This document shows, in pieces, positions 1 through 7,513 of a stretch of DNA of 64,000 bases. The notes below the pieces were generated by a model. The model was not told the origin of the DNA. It saw only the letters and a program-made list of their open reading frames with translations, and searched no databases. The stretch is from an uncultured Slackia sp. (GTDB lineage Bacteria > Actinomycetota > Coriobacteriia > Coriobacteriales > Eggerthellaceae), in the NCBI RefSeq assembly GCF_944321625.1, contig NZ_CALUMA010000085.1, positions 1 through 64,000 on the forward strand, written 5' to 3'. The translations under genes were made by a program, and so were the position numbers. Within the stretch, counting starts at the first letter, position 1, and each line of letters begins with the position of its first letter.

Positions 1-512
1 TGGGAGCCGTTGTCGCGCAGATGACGCACCAGCGCGCGGGTGTCGATGCCCTCGATAGCCACGACGTTGCGCTCTTCGAGGTATTCGGGAAGCGACATCT
101 CGGAGCGCCAGTTGGAAGGCGTCTCGCACATCTCGTGCACGATGAGGCCGCGCAGCGCGGGGCTAGCGTTGCCGCAATATTCCTGCGGGAACTGCGGCGC
201 CATCTGCGTATCGCCCGTGTTGATGCCGTAGTTGCCGATCTGCGGATACGTCATGGTGACGATCTGGCCGGCATACGAAGGGTCGGTGATGACCTCGAAG
301 TAACCTTCGAGCGAGGTATTGAAGCACACCTCCCCCGTTACCTCTCCGCTTGCTCCGCAGGCGCGACCGTAGAACACGGTCCCGTCTGCGAGCATTAAAA
401 TAGCCGCACTCCGAGCCTTTTTGCTCGTGGCGGCTATCAGTTCTTGTGCTAATGAGTTCGGACGCGCGTGCGACGCGACCCGGCACAGCGTGCCGTTGCT
501 GGATGTGCTCAT
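1..512 (-). CDS. carA: Carbamoyl-phosphate synthase small subunit, 5' part (cut by window edge)
   Basis: This subunit hydrolyses glutamine and passes ammonia to CarB, giving carbamoyl phosphate for pyrimidine and arginine synthesis in the cytoplasm. About 170 codons are visible and the frame runs off the left edge, so the class I amidotransferase domain is not seen. After about 38 non-conserved residues comes the usual family start LADGTVFYG, then TSLEGYFEVITDPSYAGQ and GIDTRALVRHLRDNGS, all typical of the CarA N-terminal domain. The ATG at 512 is chosen because AAGGAG lies 8 nt before it; a start at the later internal ATG would fit the family length better but has no ribosome site. A long AT-rich leader with an inverted repeat precedes the gene. 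Confidence 0.93.
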   Translation of the reverse strand, partial: MSTSSNGTLCRVASHARPNSLAQELIAATSKKARSAAILMLADGTVFYGRACGASGEVTGEVCFNTSLEGYFEVITDPSYAGQIVTMTYPQIGNYGINTGDTQMAPQFPQEYCGNASPALRGLIVHEMCETPSNWRSEMSLPEYLEERNVVAIEGIDTRALVRHLRDNGS

Positions 513-546
513 GCGCTTGTCTCCTTTTCGGTCTCTCGGTACCGGA

Positions 547-624
547 TTAAAGGCATTCCACGCTACCCCGCATTCGCCGAATTCCCACTTGCGCACGCTT
601 ACGCACACGTCTCAAGACGCGCAT
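547..624 (-). other. Possible arginine-rich leader ORF upstream of carA (25 codons)
   Basis: A 25-codon frame begins with ATG at 624 and ends with TAA at 547-549, 34 nt before the carA start and on the same strand. It reads MRVLRRVRKRAQ and continues with IRRMRG, so 8 of 25 residues are arginine. Carbamoyl phosphate feeds arginine synthesis, so an arginine-sensing leader peptide is conceivable. No good ribosome site precedes it and no clear attenuator hairpin was recognised, so this is speculative. Confidence 0.2.
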
Positions 625-690
625 GAGCGGTGACACGTAGATTCATCGACTGCTGGATAATGTCGAGGAATGTACAAACAACCCGTTTTT

Positions 691-720
691 TGCACTTGGT
701 GGATTATAAGGCCAAGTGCA
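691..720 (-). promoter_or_regulatory. Inverted repeat around a -10 box upstream of carA
   Basis: Perfect 9-bp arms TGCACTTGG (691-699) and CCAAGTGCA (712-720) flank a 12-bp centre that holds TATAAT on the minus strand (703-708). The start of transcription would fall near 696, about 185 nt before carA. A poor -35 (TTGTAT, 15-bp spacing) fits an activated or repressed promoter. A second candidate upstream, TTGTGG-16-TATTAA near 730-760, is also possible. The layout looks like an operator for a dimeric regulator; the regulator is unknown. Confidence 0.5.
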
Positions 721-894
721 TGAATACAAGCGTGAAATTAATATTCTGTTCATAATTGACCACAAATAGTTTTCAAAATGGAAATATATACAATTACGCG
801 GCGTCATAGGGCTGGAGATTACACCAGGATGACATACATCGTGCAAACGCTGCACGTCATGGACCTGGGGAACAGAGCGATGGACGTACGCGCC

Positions 895-1242
895 CTACAG
901 CAGCACGGGGCCGTAAGTAAGCACGGCCAACGACCCGACGCCAACGACGATGCACCACGCCATGGACTTCGTCTTCGCACCGACGATAACAACGAATGCG
1001 GCAGCAATCAGAGGCGCAAGCCAGCTCCATACATCGCCGCTCGTCACCTTGGCGGGATCAAACAGGTCGTTCGCTACGAGCGCCGCAAAGGCCGCAGGCG
1101 GAATGAAGTTCAGGGCACGTACGACGGTCTCAGGCAGCTGCCTGCCCTTCAGAAGGAAGACGGGAAGCACGCGGCATGCCAGCATGGTGATTGCGACGGC
1201 GACGAACACGATGAAGAAATCGTTGACGGACACGCTAATCAC
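895..1242 (-). CDS. azlD: AzlD-family branched-chain amino-acid export subunit
   Basis: Small hydrophobic partner of AzlC; in known systems (AzlCD, YgaZH) the pair exports branched-chain amino acids or analogues across the cytoplasmic membrane. The 115-residue protein has about four membrane segments and the family's central pattern ACRVLPVFLLKGRQLPETV followed by LNFIPPAAFAALVAND. Length is normal for AzlD. Its first codons overlap the end of azlC by 8 bp (1235-1242), so the two are probably translationally coupled. The substrate cannot be read from sequence. Confidence 0.9.
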   Translation of the reverse strand: MISVSVNDFFIVFVAVAITMLACRVLPVFLLKGRQLPETVVRALNFIPPAAFAALVANDLFDPAKVTSGDVWSWLAPLIAAAFVVIVGAKTKSMAWCIVVGVGSLAVLTYGPVLL

Positions 1243-1897
1243 CCACCTTGATGGCGGAATCGTCGGATCCGCCCGTCTTGAGGCTGAACAGCAGTGCGCA
1301 GCCTACACCCACCAAAGCTCCAATAAGGATCGCGGGCCCAGAAAGGCCCACGCATTTGCAGAGGATGACGCCCAGAATAGCGCCGACAACGGCGACTGCG
1401 TTGGCTTTGGACACCTTTTGCATGCACAGAAGGCAGATGAACAGCGACGTCATGGCGAACGAAGCAAGCGCCGTAGGAAGCGAGACGGCAGCGCCGATGA
1501 GGGCGCCGGCAATATTGGACAGAATCCATGCACTCTGTGAGAACAGGTTCACGAAGAGCGCCGCGCGCACGGTCCATCCTCCGTTGATGAAGCGTGCGAG
1601 GTTCACGCCGAAGCTTTCGTCGGTGACGGTAGCCCCGAAGATGAAGGAAAGGCGCTTGGACACGTTGCCGCAAAACTGCGAAAGCGACGCGCCGTAGAGC
1701 ATCTGCCGCGTGTTCACCAGCGTGACGCTGAGGATGATAGCCGACAGCGGGTTGCCTGCGAGATACATGTTGGGGATCATGTATTGACCTGCGCCGGAGT
1801 AGAACAGGATACTCATGACGGCGGTCATCCACCAGTCCATGCCCGCGGCGGCGCACAGGATGCCGCACGGCAGGCCCAGCACGACGTAGCCCGCCAT
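1235..1897 (-). CDS. azlC: AzlC-family branched-chain amino-acid permease (5' end uncertain)
   Basis: Main membrane subunit of an AzlCD-type exporter. The open frame from the ATG at 1897 gives 220 residues with several membrane segments and family features such as FYSGAGQYMIPNM and LVNTRQMLYGASL. However, the ATG has no ribosome site, and family-like sequence continues upstream in the same frame (TIRDSLTAAFPIMAGYVV) to about 1945 and beyond. No ATG, GTG, TTG or CTG occurs there until ATG 2014, and a TAA at 1985-1987 stands between (MLSTDNEHI then stop). Either the gene is broken by a nonsense change, or translation starts at 1897 or at a non-standard codon. It precedes azlD with an 8-bp overlap. 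Confidence 0.75.
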   Translation of the reverse strand: MAGYVVLGLPCGILCAAAGMDWWMTAVMSILFYSGAGQYMIPNMYLAGNPLSAIILSVTLVNTRQMLYGASLSQFCGNVSKRLSFIFGATVTDESFGVNLARFINGGWTVRAALFVNLFSQSAWILSNIAGALIGAAVSLPTALASFAMTSLFICLLCMQKVSKANAVAVVGAILGVILCKCVGLSGPAILIGALVGVGCALLFSLKTGGSDDSAIKVGD

Positions 1898-2011
1898 GAT
1901 AGGAAACGCCGCGGTAAGCGAATCGCGAATCGTTGGAGTGCCCCCCGCGCTCTGCGAATCGGGTTCGCAAGAGGTGTCAGACTGTTAGATATGTTCGTTA
2001 TCGGTTGAAAG

Positions 2012-2054
2012 CATAGCGCGCGGTATTATACGGCATCCGAACGCACCCAGCCAA
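2012..2054 (-). promoter_or_regulatory. Probable azlC promoter, apparently leaderless
   Basis: On the minus strand TTGGCT (2049-2054), an 18-bp spacer and TATAAT (2025-2030) form a good sigma-70-type promoter. Transcription would begin near 2018, only a few bases before the ATG at 2014, so the message would be leaderless. That ATG is in the azlC frame but meets TAA after nine codons. Confidence 0.6.
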
Positions 2055-2087
2055 GCTTTCTTCCGAAGCAAAGAGACCCCTCTTCGG

Positions 2088-2252
2088 TCATGTCGACGCC
2101 GAGACCCGTCCTGCTGCAACGCATCCGATGACCATGGGCATCTGAGGCTCGGTACCTAGCACGACTACGCATACGAACATCGCTGCCGCGAGCAGCCCGA
2201 ACGCAGCGATGCCATGACGAAACTCAGCGTGCTTCGATTTATTCTCGGACAC
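2088..2252 (-). pseudogene. NhaC-like Na+/H+ antiporter N-terminal remnant (54 codons)
   Basis: A GTG at 2252, preceded by GAAAGG, opens a 54-codon frame ending in TGA at 2088. It reads MSENKSKHAEFRHGI, a hydrophobic stretch (AAFGLLAAAMFVCVVVLG), then TEPQMPMVIGCVAA. This resembles the first membrane segment and following loop of NhaC antiporters, whose N-termini run (hydrophobic)-G-(x)PH(I/M)P-(L/M). After GCVAA the similarity stops abruptly and the frame ends just before the azlC promoter, as if the rest of an nhaC gene had been deleted. The match is from memory of the family; a small independent membrane peptide is the alternative. Confidence 0.45.
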
Positions 2253-2488
2253 AAAACAACCTTTCAATCGACAAAGCGCTTAGCGACTTTTGAGCCGCAC
2301 GCGCAATGTCGCCTTTTCTATCAATCCTCGATATTGCTTGCATATCTAAGCATGAACGTATGAATTGCGTTGAATGAACGCTCTTGCGTGACGCCCACAC
2401 GCCATGCCTATCACGCCTGTTACAATCGAGGTAAATCCGACCAATAACGTCTCATTTATGTTCGCATGCAAGACGAGGAGACCCGCCT
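2253..2488. other. Intergenic region before the antiporter gene
   Basis: This 236-bp gap lies between the divergent NhaC-like remnant and the antiporter. It is relatively AT-rich. TTACAAT near 2420 could be a -10 box for the plus-strand gene; no matching -35 was found. GAGGAG just before 2489 serves as the ribosome site. No further gene was seen. Confidence 0.4.
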
Positions 2489-4918
2489 ATGCATCATATC
2501 CCCCTGCTCATCACCGACCTCGCGCTGATCCTTACCGTGGCCGCGGCGGCCACCATCATCTGCCGCAAGCTCAAGCAGCCGCTCGTTTTAGGCTACGTGG
2601 TGGCCGGCTTCCTAATCGGCCCCGCTGTGGACTGGTTCCCCAACGTAGGAGATTCCGAGGGAATTTCGACCTGGTCTGAAATCGGCGTCATCTTTCTGAT
2701 GTTCGGCCTCGGACTCGAGTTCAGCATCGTGCGACTGCTCAACGTGGGCAGGTCGGCTGTCATCACCGCCGTGACCGAAATGGCGCTCATGATTGCCGCC
2801 GGCATGCTGTGCGGAACGGCGCTCGGGTGGTCGTTCTTCTCCAGCCTCTTCCTGGGCGGCATGCTGGCCATCTCGTCTACCACCATCATCATCAAAGCGT
2901 TCGACGACCTGGGCCTTAAAGGCAAGAAGTTCACCGAACTCGTATTCGGGTCGCTCGTCGTGGAAGACATCATGGGCATCTTTATGATGGTCGTTCTGTC
3001 CACGATGGCAGTGAGCGCCAGCCTCGACAGCGGAGCCGTGGTGGTTGAGCTGGGGCAGATGGCTCTCTACCTGGTCGCCTGGTTCGCCTTAAGCGTCATC
3101 TTCGTGCCCTCGCTGATTTCGCGCGTCGTCCATATCGTATCCGACGAAATCCTGCTGGTGGCCTCGCTCGCGCTGTGCCTGTGCATGGTGGCGCTTGCGA
3201 ACGCCATCGGTTTTTCCTCGGCGCTCGGCGCCTTCCTCGCGGGATCCATCCTTGCAGGAACCGCACAGGTCCATCGCATCGAAAGCCTGTTCAAATCGGT
3301 GAAAGACCTGTTCGGAGCCGTGTTCTTCGTCTCAGTAGGCATGTTGCTTTCACCGGATGCCGTCGTCCAGAACGCTCCCGCCATCATTGCCATCACCTTG
3401 GTCACGTTGCTCGGCAAGCCAGTATTCACGTTCTTGGGTGCCATGCTATCGGGACAATCGCTGAAAACATCCGTCAAATGTGGCATGAGCCTCTCGCAGA
3501 TTGGCGAGTTCTCGTTCATCATCGCCGCCCTCGGCGCATCGCTCGGCGTCACGGGCGATTTCCTCTACCCCATTATCGTGGCCGTCTCCGTCATCACCAC
3601 GCTCACGACGCCCGTATATGTGAAGAATTCCGACAGGCTTTATCGCGCCCTCGCCAAAGTTCTTCCAGGCCGCATCCTCGAACGTATCGATTCCGCCAAG
3701 GATGAAACCGACAGCACCGAAGGAGCATCGAACCTGTGGGCCAACCACGCGAAACGCTGGACGCTGAAGGTAGTGCTTGTGGTGCTCTCGGCCACCGCGT
3801 CGGTCGAGGTGCTGAAAAAAATCATCGAGCCGCTTCTTGCCACCGCCATTCCCAACGAAGCGCTCAGCTGGACCGTCATGGTGACCTGCGTGGTCATCAC
3901 CGGCCTGTTCATGTCCAATGTGTTTCACGCCGACCGCACCACCGAGTTCAACGTGCTATGGATGAAGGATAAAAGGAACCATATACCCCTCACCCTGCTT
4001 ACCATCATTGGAGCCGTTATCTGCGTCGGGATGGTCTTTTTCATCGTGAATGCCTCCGGCGTCGGACAATCGCCTATCCCCTATCTGATCGCCCTCATCG
4101 TGACTGGCGCGATGGCGGTATCTAAGCGCATCCATTCCCTGTTCATCAGACTTGAGACGAGTTTTATCGGCAATCTCAATGAGAGCATCATCGCGGAAAG
4201 GCGCGATGCGTTAAGCGACGAAGAGCGCGAAGCCTGGGTCAAGCGCAATCTGTATGTGGTGGAGGTAGAAACCACCCGCATGCTCCAGCACCGCGAGGCC
4301 ATTCCGCCCTTGGGCCTGTCGCCCCTGAAAAGCCTTGCCAATGCCCCGGCCGCAAAGCAGCAGCCGCAGGGCGAGCAGTCCGCCGACTTCATGTATGGGC
4401 TCGCGTACGGCCTGGACCTGATAGCAATCCAGCGCGGCGACCGCCGTATCGAATGCGCCACTCTCGCCAGATTGACCAAGTCCGAGCTCGCGCAACGCAT
4501 CATTGACCCGTCGGACCCGCTTTGCATCCAAGAGGGCGACGTGCTGACGTTCCTGGGAACCGAAGACGAGGCGGATGCCTATTTGCAAAGCCTCGTGGCC
4601 GACGGCGTGCTGGACGAGGAACAGGCATGCAGCATTTCGCTCGACGAATACCTGAGCGGCAGGCCCGCCATCCCCGACGCGACGTGCTTCGCGATCGATG
4701 TCGACGCGTCTTCGCCCCTTGCCGGAACGACCATCGCCGCATCGCAGCTTAAGGAACGCTACGGCAGCCTTGTGGTGGCGCTGCGCCATAACTGGCTGCT
4801 CAAGCTGAGGCCGCAGCATAACATGCGCATCTCTGCGGGCGACCGCATCTGGCTTATGGGCAAGGCAGACCTGGCCGACCCGCTCATCAAGCGTGAAGAC
4901 GCCACGGTGCTCGAATAG
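2489..4918 (+). CDS. CPA2-type cation:proton antiporter with C-terminal RCK_C (TrkA-C) domains
   Basis: Predicted K+ or Na+/H+ antiporter (KefB/RosB-like) of the cytoplasmic membrane, 809 residues. Residues about 5-385 form the Na+/H+ exchanger domain with roughly a dozen membrane segments, including PLVLGYVVAGFLIGP and SSTTIIIKAFDDLGL with VVEDIMGI, both characteristic of CPA2. A second hydrophobic block follows (about 425-555). The hydrophilic tail holds one TrkA-C-like domain around 640-705 (ITDP-like IIDPSDPLCIQEGDVLTFLG) and a second around 735-805 (ERYGSLVVALRH, AGDRIWLMGKADLADPL). No nucleotide-binding TrkA-N domain is present. GAGGAG precedes the start. The exact ion is not predictable. 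Confidence 0.88.
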   Translation: MHHIPLLITDLALILTVAAAATIICRKLKQPLVLGYVVAGFLIGPAVDWFPNVGDSEGISTWSEIGVIFLMFGLGLEFSIVRLLNVGRSAVITAVTEMALMIAAGMLCGTALGWSFFSSLFLGGMLAISSTTIIIKAFDDLGLKGKKFTELVFGSLVVEDIMGIFMMVVLSTMAVSASLDSGAVVVELGQMALYLVAWFALSVIFVPSLISRVVHIVSDEILLVASLALCLCMVALANAIGFSSALGAFLAGSILAGTAQVHRIESLFKSVKDLFGAVFFVSVGMLLSPDAVVQNAPAIIAITLVTLLGKPVFTFLGAMLSGQSLKTSVKCGMSLSQIGEFSFIIAALGASLGVTGDFLYPIIVAVSVITTLTTPVYVKNSDRLYRALAKVLPGRILERIDSAKDETDSTEGASNLWANHAKRWTLKVVLVVLSATASVEVLKKIIEPLLATAIPNEALSWTVMVTCVVITGLFMSNVFHADRTTEFNVLWMKDKRNHIPLTLLTIIGAVICVGMVFFIVNASGVGQSPIPYLIALIVTGAMAVSKRIHSLFIRLETSFIGNLNESIIAERRDALSDEEREAWVKRNLYVVEVETTRMLQHREAIPPLGLSPLKSLANAPAAKQQPQGEQSADFMYGLAYGLDLIAIQRGDRRIECATLARLTKSELAQRIIDPSDPLCIQEGDVLTFLGTEDEADAYLQSLVADGVLDEEQACSISLDEYLSGRPAIPDATCFAIDVDASSPLAGTTIAASQLKERYGSLVVALRHNWLLKLRPQHNMRISAGDRIWLMGKADLADPLIKREDATVLE

Positions 4919-5093
4919 CGATGGCTTAAGGACGAATCGGCGCGTGGTGCCCGTCCCTGGTTCGCATCACGCTTATGTCGTTTTGTGTTCGATTCGCCAA
5001 GATTCTTTCAAACAGTGCGCAATTGGAGGAAGATGGGCGGGCTGCTCTCCAGGGCGGCTTGCGTACAAACCTATGACAGTGGCGGAAGGAATC

Positions 5094-6017
5094 ATGGAAG
5101 ACGCGCTTATCAAAGTGGCGGCGTTCGTCGTCACCATCGTTGTCGGATATATCGCAGGACGAAGCGGAAAGCTGGGAAGTCGTCCCGGTGTGACGGTTTC
5201 GACCATCGTATTCAACTTCACGCTGCCCTGTGCGGTCATCCATGCATTCGGCGCTGCTGAGTTCGATACGTCTCTTCTTATCTTGGTGCCCATCGGGTTC
5301 GCCTGTGCGGCCGTTCCCTATCTCGTGACCACGCTCATCACGCTTAAGAGGCCGCGCGAGGAACGCGTGTTCTTAATGATGGGCGGCAATTCGTTCAATA
5401 TCGGGTGCTTCGCACTGCCGTTCATCCAGACCGTATTCCCGGCTCCCATGGCCGTGACTGCCTGCCTGTTTGACGCAGGAAATTCCGTCGTGGGCACGGG
5501 CGGCTCGTACGCCGTGACGGGCCTCATCGCCTCGGAGAAGCCCGTCGAGCATCCCGTCAAGTTCCTCGCCAAGCGTCTGTTCGGCTCCGCGGCCTTCGAC
5601 TGCTATGTGGTGCTGTTGGTGTTGGCCATAGCAGGAATCCGCATCCCCGAGCCCATCGTGACCTTCACCGAGCCCATTGCAGGCGCCAACGCATGCCTCG
5701 CCATGCTCATGCTGGGTCTCATGCTCAGCCTGAGGGTGGATTCGCAGAAGCTGAAACTTGTGGCGCAGGATATCGCCCTCCGCGTGGTGTTCAGCGCCAT
5801 ACTCACGGCATTGGTCTGGGCTTTCCTGCCGTTCGACGCCACCACGAAGGCCGTGGTGTCCATCATGCTCTGGGCGCCTGCCACGGCCATCTCCACCACG
5901 TTCACGCTCTGGCTTGGCGGCGATGCAGGACTTGCGGGCTTCGCAAACGCCATCACCATCGTGATAGGTGTAGTAGCCGCCGTGGTTATCCTGCTTACCA
6001 CAGGCGTGATTGCATAA
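5094..6017 (+). CDS. AEC-family transporter (auxin efflux carrier-like permease)
   Basis: Polytopic permease of the AEC family, whose bacterial members carry small organic acids such as malate or malonate. The 307-residue protein has about ten membrane segments in two five-helix halves. Typical signatures are VSTIVFNFTLPCAVIHAFG near the N-terminus, GGNSFNIGCFALPFIQTVFP in the middle of the first half, and LAMLMLGLMLSL in the second. The ATG at 5094 is chosen because GGCGGAAGGA lies just before it; an in-frame ATG at 5073 has no ribosome site. It follows the antiporter by 175 bp on the same strand. The substrate is unknown. Confidence 0.85.
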   Translation: MEDALIKVAAFVVTIVVGYIAGRSGKLGSRPGVTVSTIVFNFTLPCAVIHAFGAAEFDTSLLILVPIGFACAAVPYLVTTLITLKRPREERVFLMMGGNSFNIGCFALPFIQTVFPAPMAVTACLFDAGNSVVGTGGSYAVTGLIASEKPVEHPVKFLAKRLFGSAAFDCYVVLLVLAIAGIRIPEPIVTFTEPIAGANACLAMLMLGLMLSLRVDSQKLKLVAQDIALRVVFSAILTALVWAFLPFDATTKAVVSIMLWAPATAISTTFTLWLGGDAGLAGFANAITIVIGVVAAVVILLTTGVIA

Positions 6018-6124
6018 ACGCAAATCCTCGTAGAGAGAGCAAGGCGTCGATTGCGCATTCGTGCATCATTATGCGTGGATGCACACGTATTGCCGCATGG
6101 AATACGTCATGATACCGTTGCCCC

Positions 6125-7408
6125 TCAGGTGAGCCACCAGCTTGTTACCCCTAACGGATTCTGCGCCAAGTCGGCAACGATGATGGGCTGAACGAATTCA
6201 ATCCAATATGCGAAAACTACAGCCATGGCCACAAGCCACAGTGCTGCAACAACCACGCGAACCGCAACGGGAATGGTGAATCCTTGTTTAATACGCTCCT
6301 CTAGCTTCAAATTAGGCATCATGAGCGCTGCTAGCACACCGCCGATCAATCCTCCTGCATGCGACGGAATGCCAATATTTGTGCTTTCACCGAATAAGAA
6401 GTAAACGGCAATTGGCCCACCGATGCCGAGAAGGAAAGCCAAGAAGGCATAGCCGCAAAGAAAGCCATAGAGGGCTTCAGCATCTGTATTCGAAAGAGCG
6501 CGCGGGTTAACCACTCCGATTAGCAACGCCGCACCGGCCATGCCAAACGCCAAATCCGAAGCGCCGCCGCTGGCAAAGCTGAAATCGTTTGTGATAATAA
6601 CCCCAAGAAGCTGAACGACGGTAGACGTCACGATGGAAACCGCCGTCGTTAAGACGAATCCCACCTTGCCGTACGCATATTCCACGAAGCAGCAAGTCGG
6701 GAAGAGCAGCAACAGGTTGACCGCAAGATGCTCAATGTCGGCATGCAGAAGCGATGATAAAAACATCCGGGGCCATTCTTCAGGAAGCAAAAAGGAGAAC
6801 GGAGCAAACGCGCCCATTTCGTACATAACGGTAATAGAACGGGGGTCGGATGCGCCTGCACCTCCGCCAAGATGCACCTCGAGCGCGAACATGCCGATAA
6901 GAATGACGACTGTAGCGATTGAGAACGAAAAGCGCCATAAAAACTTGAGCAAGCTAGTAAGCTCTGGTTCATGTTTCGGCCCCAACGGTTTACACGCGAA
7001 ATCCCTAAGAGCCTTGAAGAATCCCTTCAAGACACCGCCGACTGCATCGAAAACCGTCCGGAACGACGGCTTAGGCTTATTCTTTTGAAGCCATGCTTCG
7101 GCCTTCTCCGCAGCACGCACGGGGCGGTGGTTCAGCTTGATGCTTTTATCCATGAGGTCAAGACCGAGATTCGACGGACTCTTCGTCCCAGGAATGACCT
7201 TTTCCGATTCGGGAATCGTATCTACATAATCCTGAAACGATTGGGCCGCTCTGTCCATGAGATCAATCGTGTAGAACAGCATAAGACGCGATTCTTCATA
7301 TGCCCACTGCGCACCACGGCCTTTACGCATGGTTGAATCAGCGGCTTGAAGCGCAAGCTCGAAGAATGATTCCGATGATTTGTAGTCCAACAAAATATCG
7401 TAATTCAT
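6125..7408 (-). CDS. Rhomboid-family intramembrane protein, paralogue 1
   Basis: Predicted rhomboid-family membrane protein, 427 residues from the ATG at 7408 (AAGAGG precedes it; a TTG at 7429 is less likely). The first about 150 residues are soluble and largely helical. The rhomboid core follows: LLHADIEHLAVNLL in the second core helix, SGGASDLAFGMAG carrying the serine, and SHAGGLIGG carrying the histidine. In normal rhomboid proteases the serine motif is GxSG; here the second glycine is Asp (GASD). Activity is therefore uncertain. The next gene upstream is a diverged paralogue with the same change, so the pair is a tandem duplication. Confidence 0.82.
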   Translation of the reverse strand: MNYDILLDYKSSESFFELALQAADSTMRKGRGAQWAYEESRLMLFYTIDLMDRAAQSFQDYVDTIPESEKVIPGTKSPSNLGLDLMDKSIKLNHRPVRAAEKAEAWLQKNKPKPSFRTVFDAVGGVLKGFFKALRDFACKPLGPKHEPELTSLLKFLWRFSFSIATVVILIGMFALEVHLGGGAGASDPRSITVMYEMGAFAPFSFLLPEEWPRMFLSSLLHADIEHLAVNLLLLFPTCCFVEYAYGKVGFVLTTAVSIVTSTVVQLLGVIITNDFSFASGGASDLAFGMAGAALLIGVVNPRALSNTDAEALYGFLCGYAFLAFLLGIGGPIAVYFLFGESTNIGIPSHAGGLIGGVLAALMMPNLKLEERIKQGFTIPVAVRVVVAALWLVAMAVVFAYWIEFVQPIIVADLAQNPLGVTSWWLT

Positions 7409-7462
7409 CGACAGGTCCTCTTTCGACAACGCTGAAAAGCGGCGACGTTGAACGCGGAAGCC

Positions 7463-7486
7463 GCATCGGCACGAATATGCCGATGC
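7463..7486. repeat. Inverted repeat between the two rhomboid genes
   Basis: Perfect 8-bp arms GCATCGGC (7463-7470) and GCCGATGC (7479-7486) with an 8-nt loop lie in the 105-bp gap. No U-run follows on either strand, so it is not a standard terminator; it may stabilise or process the transcript. Confidence 0.45.
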
Positions 7487-7513
7487 ATATGCCCTCCGCT
7501 CGCTTACGCTCCA

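Noticed and set aside
4985-5260. 91-codon plus-strand frame before the AEC transporter
   Set aside because: An internal ATG has a good ribosome site, but the frame overlaps the transporter start and its arginine-rich translation resembles no protein.
6061-6084. Inverted repeat GTGCATC/GATGCAC after the AEC gene as terminator
   Set aside because: Stem of 7 bp with low GC content and no U-run on either strand.
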